Below, piece after piece: positions 26,072 to 34,244 of a stretch of 36,850 nucleotides of DNA. Every line of letters starts with the position of its first letter. The first letter of the stretch is position 1. The stretch lies in the NCBI GenBank assembly GCA_943788505.1, contig CALSQR010000002.1, positions 1,308,161-1,345,010 of the forward strand, in the 5' to 3' direction. A model generated the notes under the pieces. It saw only the letters and a list, made by a program, of their open reading frames with translations, was not told where the DNA came from and did no database searches. The stretch comes from an uncultured bacterium. GTDB taxonomy: Bacteria; Bacteroidota; Rhodothermia; Rhodothermales; UBA10348. Made by a program: the position numbers and the translations under genes.

Positions 26072-27430
26072 ATGTCGTTGTCCCCCCGTCGCCTTGAATC
26101 CCTAGATGCTCTTCGTGGCCTGACTATCGCCGCTATGCTCCTGGTTAATAACCCGGGGTCTTGGAGTCATATTTATTGGCCTCTTGAGCACGCAGCGTGG
26201 AACGGCTGGACATTTACGGATCTGGTTTTTCCGTTTTTCTTGTTCATGGTTGGAGTGGCCATGATGTACTCCATTCCAAAAAGGCAGTCGCAAGGCGCAT
26301 CGAAGAAAGACCTGCTAATCCATGTGGCCCAACGCGCAGGGGCGTTGATGCTCCTTGGCTATTGGGGTTCGACGTGGTCACGCCTGTTTTGGACCGGGCA
26401 GGAAGACGGAATACTGTCGTGGGTGCTCCGGGTCGGGTTTCTTTTGGCGATGGCGGGAGCTGTTGCCTTGCTCGCCGGCGCTGAAAATCGCCGAAGATGG
26501 TGGGTCGTGCTCGGAGCCGGACTGGTCCTCTTTGTGGGTGCAGCTGTTGGATTGGGATGGGAGGACTCACTCCTCACGCGTATTGCCGGTATTCGTCTCC
26601 CAGGTGTTTTGGTGCGCATTGGCTGGTGTTACCTCCTTGCGTCCGGTATTTGGTTTCTGCACCCGACAAAGGAAGGCATCCTTCGATGGATAGCTGTTTT
26701 GCTCGCCGTGTACATGGCGTTCATGCTATGGGTACCTATCCCTGGATTCGGACTGCCGGACCTGAGCATGGCATTCCCAACAGCTGAAACGCCTGTCGGT
26801 GAACTCTTTTCCAATTGGGCTTTTTACATCGATTACCACGTGCTTGGAACGCATACGTGGAGCGCTCGACAGCTCTTCAACGAAGCGGGTGATCTGATCT
26901 GGTCGTTCGATCCAGAGGGGTTCATCAGTACCATTCCGGCAACATGCTCAGTGCTGTTTGGGATTCTGACAGGTCTATGGCTGCGTAGAGAAGAAAAAAC
27001 CGCCGAGGAAAAATTGAACGGGCTATTTGTCGCTGCAGGTTGGCTGATGCTCGCAGGGCTCGTTCTCAGCATTTGGATGCCTATCAACAAGCGGCTTTGG
27101 ACCAGCTCATACACCGTCTTTACCGCCGGAATGGCACTAGCGACCCTTGGCATTCTTTACCACGCTATTGATATGCGTGGATGGCGGAAGTGGGCTAACC
27201 CCTTCGTGGCGTACGGCCGGAATGCTATTTTTGCATTTGTTGCCTCTGGAATGATGGCGACCTCTTTAAGCCTCATCCGGGTCGGAGATTCATCGCTCAA
27301 GGCATTCTTGTACGCGTCCTTGCCCGGGGGCCCGCAAATGGCGTCATTCCTATTCGGGATTACCTTTGTAGCGGTCTGGGCTCTCGTTGCCTGGTGGATG
27401 GACCGGCAAAAGTTGTACTTCAAAGTGTAG
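26072..27430 (+). CDS. DUF5009 / heparan-alpha-glucosaminide N-acetyltransferase-like membrane protein (NagX-like)
   Basis: A 452-aa integral membrane protein with about 11 helices. The start RLESLDALRGLTIAAMLLVNNPGSW and WNGWTFTDLVFPFFLFMVGVAM are the signature of the DUF5009/HGSNAT-related family, which includes human lysosomal HGSNAT and bacterial NagX. The conserved histidine loop around HAAWNGW is the likely acetyl-transfer site. Members are proposed to transfer acetyl groups across the membrane to amino sugars. The nearby anmK suggests a link to cell-wall sugar recycling, which is inference. Confidence 0.88.
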   Translation: MSLSPRRLESLDALRGLTIAAMLLVNNPGSWSHIYWPLEHAAWNGWTFTDLVFPFFLFMVGVAMMYSIPKRQSQGASKKDLLIHVAQRAGALMLLGYWGSTWSRLFWTGQEDGILSWVLRVGFLLAMAGAVALLAGAENRRRWWVVLGAGLVLFVGAAVGLGWEDSLLTRIAGIRLPGVLVRIGWCYLLASGIWFLHPTKEGILRWIAVLLAVYMAFMLWVPIPGFGLPDLSMAFPTAETPVGELFSNWAFYIDYHVLGTHTWSARQLFNEAGDLIWSFDPEGFISTIPATCSVLFGILTGLWLRREEKTAEEKLNGLFVAAGWLMLAGLVLSIWMPINKRLWTSSYTVFTAGMALATLGILYHAIDMRGWRKWANPFVAYGRNAIFAFVASGMMATSLSLIRVGDSSLKAFLYASLPGGPQMASFLFGITFVAVWALVAWWMDRQKLYFKV

Positions 27431-27597
27431 TACTCGGTGCTGAAGCGATATATCGAGCCAGAATAGCCCATCATGCCGCATCTAAGACGATTTAGTTGCG
27501 TAACAAGGGCCAGATGATCGGTACCTAGGTGCCCTCCCTGCCACGCCGCCTTGTGCGCTTTCGTGCCGCGTTCAAACGCACCCATCTACCCTCGTCG

Positions 27598-28218
27598 ATG
27601 ACAAAAAAAGACTCTATCCATTTCGAAGAAGCCGTTGCTGCCGCCATCGAGCAGCTGGCATCGATTCCTGGTTCCAGCCAATGGCCAGTATCGGAACGAC
27701 TGACGGCGTTTTTCTTCATGCTGCTCGATGGCGTAGAAGAATCTGCCGAAGAGCCGTCCGATGTTTTCATCAACGAGGCGTCAGGCTTTTCCTCGGATTT
27801 TCAGAAGGCATTACGTGAGGCTCTCTCCGACGTCGTGTCAGGCATCGACCTGCCTGGCGTGAATCGCCTGATTACGGACACGGCTCCCAGCCGGTTCGTC
27901 GTGGCGGAAATGCTGGTTCAGCTTTTAGAGGTTGCCTTGAATGACGATTCTCCCGAACGCGAACGTTCAGCAGCCCTTGCTGACCGTACACTTTCGTTTG
28001 CGTCCTCCATCCTGACGACACCCGTTCCTCAGAAGGCAGTGGATCTTACCCGATATGCGATAGAAGCTGGGTACTTGCCCATCGACAAGATTCCGGTTGT
28101 GGGTGATTGGATCTTTGGACACTCGAATGGCGCTGACGAATCTGCCCCCCATGATGCGGACGGGAAAGCAGCGGATGATGCCTCGACTTCAGAAGAGGAC
28201 TCACATGGCGGAGCATGA
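27598..28218 (+). CDS. Small helical protein upstream of an ABC1 kinase (TetR C-terminal-like)
   Basis: A 206-aa protein from ATG 27598 (MTKKDSIHFEEAVAAAIEQL); the frame is open 23 codons earlier but without conservation. It is predicted all-helical with FFFMLLDGVEESAEEP and a long C-terminal acidic tail (DADGKAADDASTSEEDSHGGA). In many Bacteroidota a protein with a TetR-type C-terminal domain is encoded just before an ABC1/UbiB kinase. This one fits that position and fold, but an N-terminal DNA-binding helix-turn-helix is not visible. Its stop overlaps the kinase gene by 14 bp, so the two products are probably made together. Family call is tentative. Confidence 0.6.
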   Translation: MTKKDSIHFEEAVAAAIEQLASIPGSSQWPVSERLTAFFFMLLDGVEESAEEPSDVFINEASGFSSDFQKALREALSDVVSGIDLPGVNRLITDTAPSRFVVAEMLVQLLEVALNDDSPERERSAALADRTLSFASSILTTPVPQKAVDLTRYAIEAGYLPIDKIPVVGDWIFGHSNGADESAPHDADGKAADDASTSEEDSHGGA

Positions 28219-29551
28219 AGTAGAGGAGGCCGGCTCGGCTGAGCCGCCAGGAGGCGCACGGGAGCGAGGCTTCATAGCGGCAAAGACCGGCATGAAAATC
28301 GGCGCGAACTATGCCCGCTATCTTTCCCGGCGCGCGATTGGCACCGACAAATCAACGGCCCGGGCAGCCCTCCATTCGAGCAATGCGGAGGACCTGTTCA
28401 CAGAGTTATCCAAACTCCGAGGGACGGCGCTGAAAATGGCTCAAGGTCTGAGCATGGAGCCGGGATTTCTTCCTGATCAGTTTGCGACGGTCTTGGCCAA
28501 AGCGCAATACGAAGTCCCTGCGATGGGACCTGCACTCGTGCGTCGGCTTGTCACGCAAGCATTCGGCCATCCCCCGGAAGAGATTTTTGCAACGTTTGAT
28601 GCGACGGCAATGGCAGCGGCATCACTTGGGCAGGTTCATCGAGCCATCTTGAAGGACGGGCGTGACGTGGTGGTCAAAGTGCAATATCCCAATGTGCGCG
28701 AGAGCGTGGATTCCGATCTGCGTATCGTACGTGGCCTTGCAGGCCGGTTTTTGGATTCAGGGTCAATTGATCCATATCTGCAAGAAGTCCGGGATCGTAT
28801 GATGGAGGAAACAGACTACTTACAAGAGGGCCAGAACATTACTGCATTTGCGGAGCGATTTGCGGGATCCAATATCATCATTCCAGAATGGATTCCTGAA
28901 ATGACGACCGAACGTGTCATCACAATGACCCACGTTTCCGGAGTCCATCTTAAAGAGTTCTTGGCCCAAGATCCGACTCAAGAAAGAAAGGACCATTTTG
29001 GGCAAATGTTATGGGACACCGTCCATGGGCAGGTCGCAGCAGATCATCTGACGGTCCATGCAGATGCTCATCCGGGCAATTTCCTCTTTCTAGATGATGG
29101 ACGAATGGGGATTCTGGACTTTGGGTGCGTTAAGCACTTTCCAAGGGATTTCCGCGACGATCTTATCGCCCTGTACAGGGCTCGCATGTCGGGAGATCGC
29201 GATGCTCAGCTTCGGGCTTATCGTGATTTGGAAATGCTTCCGGACGACTTACCGGAAGAAGGGCGGGAGTATTTGCTAGAGATTCTGGATATCCTTGGTG
29301 GGATTATTGAGTCTCTATATCGTGGGGATGAGTATGACTTTGGCTCAGGAGAGCTACTTCAGGAATTCCAGTCCGTCATGCCACGCTTGACGGGGCGTGA
29401 GGCCTACAAGCATCGACGCCCTGTTGGGTCACACCACTTCGTTTTTGTCAATCGACTGCTGGCAGGTCTAATATCGATGATGACGCAACTTGGCGCCCGA
29501 GTGAATACGCGGTATGCGCGACAGCAACTCGAGTCAGTGGAAGTGAAGTGA
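28205..29551 (+). CDS. ABC1/UbiB (AarF) family atypical kinase
   Basis: A 448-aa member of the UbiB/ADCK protein-kinase-like family. The family N-terminal motif is KMAQ (77-80 in RGTALKMAQGLSMEPGFLPDQF), a variant of KxGQ seen in the Bacteroidota branch. AAAS (137-140) with LGQVHRA, then VVVKVQYPN (Lys158), and VHADAHPGNFLFLDDGRMGILDFGC hold the nucleotide and metal ligands. Relatives act in quinone biosynthesis or lipid homeostasis; the branch here has no defined substrate. ATG 28205 is used because it begins 14 bp inside the upstream gene and gives the normal length. Confidence 0.9.
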   Translation: MAEHEVEEAGSAEPPGGARERGFIAAKTGMKIGANYARYLSRRAIGTDKSTARAALHSSNAEDLFTELSKLRGTALKMAQGLSMEPGFLPDQFATVLAKAQYEVPAMGPALVRRLVTQAFGHPPEEIFATFDATAMAAASLGQVHRAILKDGRDVVVKVQYPNVRESVDSDLRIVRGLAGRFLDSGSIDPYLQEVRDRMMEETDYLQEGQNITAFAERFAGSNIIIPEWIPEMTTERVITMTHVSGVHLKEFLAQDPTQERKDHFGQMLWDTVHGQVAADHLTVHADAHPGNFLFLDDGRMGILDFGCVKHFPRDFRDDLIALYRARMSGDRDAQLRAYRDLEMLPDDLPEEGREYLLEILDILGGIIESLYRGDEYDFGSGELLQEFQSVMPRLTGREAYKHRRPVGSHHFVFVNRLLAGLISMMTQLGARVNTRYARQQLESVEVK

Positions 29552-29771
29552 GTTCATTGTATATGCTGTTGATCGAATACTTCAGACATGTCTGATGAGC
29601 GCCTTCTGGTTGGTTGTAGGCGGAGCGCTTGTCTGCTTTTTGTTGCAAATAGGCGGGTAGTCGCAGAACCGGATTTCTAGGACCGAAGTATATCCGACAG
29701 CCCAACAACGTTAGGACCACCTAGGTAGAGTCGATTCAACCAAACCTCACTCGACGCCGAGCGCCTTCTAT
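29552..29771. other. Intergenic region with a 14-bp palindrome and a 21-codon membrane-like ORF
   Basis: TCAGACATGTCTGA at 29582-29595 is a perfect 14-bp palindrome. ATG at 29595 opens a 21-codon frame to 29660 (MSAFWLVVGGALVCFLLQIGG), which would be a single hydrophobic helix. There is no evident ribosome-binding site. No other gene is visible in these 220 bp. Confidence 0.4.
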
Positions 29772-31319
29772 ATGGAACCCCATCTCAATGAAGAGTCGGA
29801 ACACAAGCTTCATCTACGTCACCTCAAGCCTGCGGATTACGATGATATCCAGGTCATCATGGATCGGGTATACACCGAGATCGACATGGATTTGCCCAAG
29901 TCGAAATATGTCCGGCAGCTGAAAGCATTTCCTGAAGGTCAGATCTGTATCGAGGACCATGGTGTAGTGGTTGCCGCAGCATTTTCCGTCATAGTTGATT
30001 ATGACAAGTTTGGGGATCAGCATACGTATGACGAGATCACAGGTGACTCGAACCTGACAACGCACGATCCCAATGGCGATGTGCTTTATGGAGTAGACAT
30101 TTGTGTTCATCCCGACTACCACGGCATGCGTTTAGGTCGCCGGCTGTATGAGGCTCGCAAAGAGCTGTGTCAAAATCTGAACCTAAAGTCGATTGTAGCC
30201 GGCGGACGCATTCCGAACTACTCGAAGCATGCCGATTCCTTGACTCCTCAGGCATACATCGAGGCAGTGAAACGGAAAGAAATCTATGACCCAATTTTGA
30301 CCTTTCAGTTGGCAAATGACTTTGAAGTAAAACGGGTACTGCGCAATTATCTCCCAGAGGACAATAAGTCTCACGGATATGCTACGCTTCTGGAGTGGTA
30401 CAATTTGTACTACGACCCAGAAAAGACGCCACTCATCGGCGCAAAACGCACGACGGCTCGCATCGGCTGCGTGCAGTGGCAAATGCGCACGATGAAATCA
30501 TTAGAAGAGTTAGTGCAGCAGGCGGAATATTTCGTGGATGCCCTTTCTGATTATCAGTGTGATCTGGCCCTGTTTCCTGAGTTTTTCAATGCCCCGTTGA
30601 TGGGCTTGGGAGAGCACGAGACATCGAAAGACGCCATCCGAGCATTGGCGGCATTCAGCCCCGAGGTTGTCGAGAGCATGTCCAAATTGGCCGTGTCCTA
30701 CAACATCAACATCATTGCCGGATCTATGCCCGTCATTGAGGACGGCGAACTCTATAACATTTCCTACCTGTGTCACCGCAATGGGACGGTTGAATCCCAG
30801 ATGAAAATCCACCCAACGCCTCACGAGACGCGTAGCTGGATCATGAAGGGCGGCAATGCCTTGAGGGTTTTTGAAACGGATTTCGGACGTATCGGGATCC
30901 TGATTTGTTACGACGTGGAGTTTCCCGAACTGGCCCGAATGCTCGCTGATGAGGACATGCAGATTCTTTTTGTGCCGTTCTGGACAGACACCAAAAACGG
31001 ATATTTGCGGGTTCGCTACTGCGCCCAGGCGCGTGCTATCGAAAACGAGTGCTATGTGGCGATCGCTGGAAGCGTCGGCAATCTGCCAAAAGTCGACTCG
31101 GCAGATATTCAGTACGCCCAGTCGGCTGTTTTCTCGCCCTCAGATTTTGCCTTTCCGCACGACGCTATTATGGCCGAGAGTACGCCCAACACGGAGATGA
31201 CACTGATTGTCGATCTGGATTATGAAAAGTTGAACCGCTTGCATCTAGAGGGGTCTGTCCGCAACCTGCAGGACCGCCGAGCAGATCTGTACTCGATTAA
31301 ATGGAGGGGAGAGCATTGA
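29772..31319 (+). CDS. Bifunctional GNAT acetyltransferase / carbon-nitrogen hydrolase
   Basis: A 515-aa fusion. Residues about 13-195 are a GNAT acetyltransferase: LHLRHLKPADYDDIQVIMDRVY, VDICVHPDYHGMRLGRRLYEARKEL with the acetyl-CoA loop, then IVAGGRIPNY. Residues about 228-510 are a nitrilase-superfamily amidase with the triad E270 (DLALFPEFFNAPLM), K345 (SQMKIHPTPHE) and C379 (ILICYDVEFPELAR). This two-domain architecture is known in Firmicutes and Bacteroidota and is usually annotated as bifunctional; substrates are not established. The intact catalytic residues in both halves suggest acylation and deacylation or amide handling of one metabolite. Confidence 0.92.
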   Translation: MEPHLNEESEHKLHLRHLKPADYDDIQVIMDRVYTEIDMDLPKSKYVRQLKAFPEGQICIEDHGVVVAAAFSVIVDYDKFGDQHTYDEITGDSNLTTHDPNGDVLYGVDICVHPDYHGMRLGRRLYEARKELCQNLNLKSIVAGGRIPNYSKHADSLTPQAYIEAVKRKEIYDPILTFQLANDFEVKRVLRNYLPEDNKSHGYATLLEWYNLYYDPEKTPLIGAKRTTARIGCVQWQMRTMKSLEELVQQAEYFVDALSDYQCDLALFPEFFNAPLMGLGEHETSKDAIRALAAFSPEVVESMSKLAVSYNINIIAGSMPVIEDGELYNISYLCHRNGTVESQMKIHPTPHETRSWIMKGGNALRVFETDFGRIGILICYDVEFPELARMLADEDMQILFVPFWTDTKNGYLRVRYCAQARAIENECYVAIAGSVGNLPKVDSADIQYAQSAVFSPSDFAFPHDAIMAESTPNTEMTLIVDLDYEKLNRLHLEGSVRNLQDRRADLYSIKWRGEH

Positions 31320-31388
31320 TCGGCTGCTTCTTCGTTACGTTTTTCAATTATGTGACACTGAGAAAGCGGAAAACCATTCATCTCCAGC

Positions 31389-32351
31389 ATGAAACCCATT
31401 CAAGGACTACATCACATCACGGCGGTCGCCTCCGACCCTCAGGCGAATGTCGATTTTTACGTCGGGGTTCTAGGGCAGCGATTAGTCAAAACGACGGTCA
31501 ATTTCGATGACCCAGGGACCTATCATCTCTACTACGGAGATGAAATCGGGACGCTAGGCACGGCCATCACGTTTTTTCCTTGGCGGACTATGCACCGTGG
31601 CCGAATAGGCTCCGGCGAAACCTCCGCCATGGCTTATGCCATTCCTCGGACTTCTATCGAGTACTGGCGTGCTCGGCTGACTGACTTGGATATTCCATTT
31701 GAGGAGACAAATCTGCGTTTCGATGACCCTGTTATTTCATTGGCTGATCCGGATGGAATGGTTGTGGAGCTCGTGGCAACTGATGATCCTTCGACTATTC
31801 AATTCTGGAAGGACGGCCCCATTCCCGAGGAGCATGCGCTTCGAGGATTTCATAGCGTGACTCTCCTTTTAAATACCTTGCCCGGTACGGCGGCTCTTCT
31901 GACTGAGCAAATGGGATATGATTTCGTTGGACAGGAAGGAAGCCGGTTCAGGTTTTGCGGTGCCTCAAACGATCGGGGTCTTTATGTTGATATCGATGTC
32001 CAACCTGACGTTCCGCGAGGGTCGTTCGGTGCTGGCTCTATTCACCATGTGGCTTTTAGGACCGTCGATGATTCAGAGCAATTGGAGTACATGGCCGCCT
32101 TTCGTGCGGCGGGTCAGCAGGTAACATCTGTTCAAGATCGCCAGTATTTCCACTCGATTTATTTTAGAGGGCCAGGTGGCGTGCTATTTGAAGTCGCCAC
32201 CGACGAACCCGGATTCCTAATTGATGAATCCATCGAGGAGTTGGGTTCATCACTCAAGCTCCCCTCCTGGTACGAAAGTAAGCGGGATTTCATAGAGAAA
32301 ACCCTTCCGCCGATCGACCATCCTGATTTTTCAAACACACTGTCAAAGTAA
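31389..32351 (+). CDS. mhqO: Ring-cleaving dioxygenase, VOC fold (MhqO-like)
   Basis: A 320-aa protein with two vicinal-oxygen-chelate domains. It starts MKPIQGLHHITAVASDPQANVDFYVGVLGQRLVKTTVNFDDPGTYHLYYGDE, the signature of MhqO, and the second half has GFHSVTLLL, SIHHVAFRT and GVLFEVATDEPGF, where His and Glu are metal ligands. Bacillus MhqO is induced by hydroquinone and related electrophiles. An MhqD-like hydrolase gene follows after 8 bp, the known mhqO/mhqD pairing. Confidence 0.88.
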   Translation: MKPIQGLHHITAVASDPQANVDFYVGVLGQRLVKTTVNFDDPGTYHLYYGDEIGTLGTAITFFPWRTMHRGRIGSGETSAMAYAIPRTSIEYWRARLTDLDIPFEETNLRFDDPVISLADPDGMVVELVATDDPSTIQFWKDGPIPEEHALRGFHSVTLLLNTLPGTAALLTEQMGYDFVGQEGSRFRFCGASNDRGLYVDIDVQPDVPRGSFGAGSIHHVAFRTVDDSEQLEYMAAFRAAGQQVTSVQDRQYFHSIYFRGPGGVLFEVATDEPGFLIDESIEELGSSLKLPSWYESKRDFIEKTLPPIDHPDFSNTLSK

Positions 32352-32359
32352 CCTCAAGC

Positions 32360-33022
32360 ATGAACGTATCGGATCTACAAGGACCCCACCAAGGACAGAA
32401 AGTCTATACGGCAGGAGCCTCGCTACCTGAGGCGCAGGCAGCCATGATTCTTGTCCATGGAAGAGGCGCTACAGCTCCCAGTATTCTCGAGTTGGCCCAG
32501 GTCTTGGAACACCCGGACATGGTCTACCTTGCTCCACAGGCGTTTCAGAACACGTGGTATCCATTCAGTTTTTTATCTCCTTTGAATCAGAATCAGCCAG
32601 GACTGGACTCCGCGCTGAGTACCATTTCGGAGCTTGTTGATCGCGTGGTAGAAGCGAACATCCCACGAGAGCGTATCATACTCGCAGGTTTTTCTCAGGG
32701 TGCCTGCCTCGTTTCGGAGTTCGCCGCTCGTAACCCAGAGCGTTTTGGAGGGCTTTTAGTGTTCAGCGGTGGATTGATCGGGCCACCCGACATGGAATTC
32801 CATCATGAAGGGTCAATGGGTGGCACACCAGTTTTTCTGGGCTGTTCAGATATCGATTTTCATATCCCGGAAAAACGCGTGAATGAGAGCGCTGATGTCT
32901 TTACGCGCCTGGGAGCTGACGTGACGAAGCGCATCTATAAAGGGATGGGGCACACGATCATTCAAGAGGAGATCGATGAAGCACGCAAGATCATTGATCA
33001 GATGATGGCCTCGGAAGTCTAA
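32360..33022 (+). CDS. mhqD: Alpha/beta hydrolase, carboxylesterase (MhqD-like)
   Basis: A 220-aa serine hydrolase of the phospholipase/carboxylesterase family. The oxyanion motif is LVHGRGA, the nucleophile lies in GFSQGA (S112), the acid is in GCSDIDFHIP (D164 or D166) and the histidine in GMGHTI (H198). Length and motifs match MhqD. It is transcribed with mhqO and probably handles quinone or aromatic adducts. The gene converges on the CbiX-like gene. Confidence 0.86.
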   Translation: MNVSDLQGPHQGQKVYTAGASLPEAQAAMILVHGRGATAPSILELAQVLEHPDMVYLAPQAFQNTWYPFSFLSPLNQNQPGLDSALSTISELVDRVVEANIPRERIILAGFSQGACLVSEFAARNPERFGGLLVFSGGLIGPPDMEFHHEGSMGGTPVFLGCSDIDFHIPEKRVNESADVFTRLGADVTKRIYKGMGHTIIQEEIDEARKIIDQMMASEV

Positions 33023-33040
33023 ACCTTCTCTTTCAGAAAC

Positions 33041-33070
33041 ACCGGTGGCGGGAGTCGAACGCCGGGTGAT
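33041..33070. other. Imperfect hairpin with a tmRNA/tRNA T-arm-like stretch between convergent genes
   Basis: CACCGGTGGCG and CGCCGGGTG can fold with bulges in the 67-bp gap between the mhqD stop and the CbiX-like stop. On the minus strand the same bases read TTCGACTCCCGCCACC, like the T-loop and acceptor end of tmRNA or a tRNA. The matching 5' half of the stem is absent and no CCA follows, so it is not a functional RNA gene. It may just be a terminator-type structure. Confidence 0.35.
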
Positions 33071-33089
33071 TTGATCTTCCGGATCTCTG

Positions 33090-33404
33090 TTAGTGATCGT
33101 GGTTGATCGTGTCGGGAAGTCTAGTAGCTGGAAGGTGGTTTTCTAGTGGCGTTTTTAGGTATACACCAGTCTGAAGATCTTGCGTCGAGACGAGTTGGTC
33201 GAATTGGAACTTGATCCAATCAGTTATGCGTGAGTCCGGAAGAAAACCCATACCGTCTGAGCGGTAATCTAATCCCTCCAGTACCTCTGCGTACGGGCCG
33301 AAACCATGCAAGCGAAAAGGTATGACGAGCACTGTCCTGCCCGCCTGAACTTCTTTCTGGATGTGGGTACGAATCCGCTCTTCGGCTTCTTCTCGCTTGC
33401 CTGT
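33090..33404 (-). pseudogene. C-terminal remainder of the CbiX-like gene after an in-frame amber codon
   Basis: This stretch is in the same frame as the gene above it (33405-34019) and continues its second CbiX lobe: TGKREEAEERIRTHIQKEV, VLVIPFRLHGFGPYAEVLEGLDYRSDG and a C-terminal RITDWIKFQFDQL. It is separated only by a single TAG at 33405-33407. A GTG at 33332 could start an 80-aa piece, but that would lack the rest of the lobe. It is best read as the tail of an interrupted gene of about 309 codons. Confidence 0.75.
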
Positions 33405-34019
33405 CTAGTCTTCTCGCAGTGTTTCCACCTGGACCGAATGGAAGGGGAGCACGGCGCGAACAGAATCAGCCATCCGGTCCATTCTTTGAAGCCATCGTTC
33501 GTTTTCTTCGTCGCTCCCAGGTCCATGCCCGATGATAAAAACGGATTCACTTCTCGGATGCATCGAAAGCACCTTGGCACGATCTTTTAAAACGCCCCCT
33601 AGAGATACTATGTCCATGAGTCCCTCTGAACTGAGTGAGACAGGGACCGATAGGTTTATGGGTCTAGGTTCATGCATATAGTGACCGTCGGGGGCTTGGT
33701 CACTCAAACTGAATGCATATTCCGTCTCTGCAAGGAAAGAGTCGCCAGAGATAAAAAGCCGTACGACATGGATTTCGGAAACGCCGGAATCAACCAGCTC
33801 GTCTGCGGCTTCCTGCAGCGTTTCAGGATTTGCCATGCCAAATGCAACAGCAACCGGATGATGAGCCGTCAACGGCATTACAGCATCTAGGACCGCCTCA
33901 TTCCACTCTTCGCTTCCGCCATGTGCCATGACGAGAAGACCTGGTCTATGCGTGATGTCTTGAGCCTTGGCGGAAAAGGAAAGTGCCAGAAGTGCTAAAA
34001 TGAGCTGGAAACGAATCAT
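33405..34019 (-). CDS. CbiX/SirB-like chelatase-family protein, exported, cut by an amber stop
   Basis: A 204-aa product with a Sec signal peptide (ending about SAKAQ) and a class II chelatase-like fold. The first lobe starts LLVMAHGGSEEWNEAV (His33 as likely metal ligand) and continues to DSFLAETEYAF; the second starts FIIGHGPGSDEENERWLQRM, again with a histidine, and is truncated after VQVETLRED by TAG. CbiX/SirB proteins insert Co or Fe into sirohydrochlorin, but they are cytoplasmic; this exported version may bind metal or a tetrapyrrole in the periplasm. Upstream lies a 10-bp-arm inverted repeat at 34033-34057, placed like an operator. Confidence 0.75.
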   Translation of the reverse strand: MIRFQLILALLALSFSAKAQDITHRPGLLVMAHGGSEEWNEAVLDAVMPLTAHHPVAVAFGMANPETLQEAADELVDSGVSEIHVVRLFISGDSFLAETEYAFSLSDQAPDGHYMHEPRPINLSVPVSLSSEGLMDIVSLGGVLKDRAKVLSMHPRSESVFIIGHGPGSDEENERWLQRMDRMADSVRAVLPFHSVQVETLRED

Positions 34020-34032
34020 TGGGTCGAATATG

Positions 34033-34057
34033 CTTATTTAGACTTAATCTAAATAAG
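34033..34057. promoter_or_regulatory. Perfect inverted repeat, likely metalloregulator operator
   Basis: CTTATTTAGA (34033-34042) and TCTAAATAAG (34048-34057) are exact complements around CTTAA. It starts 14 bp upstream of the ATG of the CbiX-like gene, where it would overlap its promoter. The symmetrical TTTAG...CTAAA core resembles sites of DtxR-type iron or manganese repressors; the regulator is not in the window, so this is inference. Confidence 0.55.
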
Positions 34058-34159
34058 AGAAGGCAAGGAAATTGAAGAATTTGCTTTGAAAGGAGGGCAA
34101 TAGTGGCATGACGACTCCTCTTTCAACGTCTTTAGATTGCATTTTGATAGGGGAAACGG

Positions 34160-34188
34160 TTGATACGCCGCTTTTTTTGACCTAGAAT
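34160..34188 (+). promoter_or_regulatory. Sigma-70-type promoter of the DUF305 gene
   Basis: TTGATA (34160-34165) and TAGAAT (34183-34188) are separated by exactly 17 bp. The predicted transcript starts about 50 bp before the DUF305 ATG at 34245. The -35 hexamer is the same as in the promoter at 2767. Confidence 0.5.
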
Positions 34189-34244
34189 AGTTTTCTCCCC
34201 AGAATCAGTTCGCATTCACCACCTCCGAGAAATCTGAACTGCTC

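Noticed and set aside
33041-33120. Complete tRNA or tmRNA gene on the minus strand
   Set aside because: The 5' acceptor arm, anticodon arm and matching T-stem half are absent.
33405-33407. General reassignment of TAG to an amino acid
   Set aside because: TAG ends at least the gene at 1522 normally, and only one gene shows an internal TAG.
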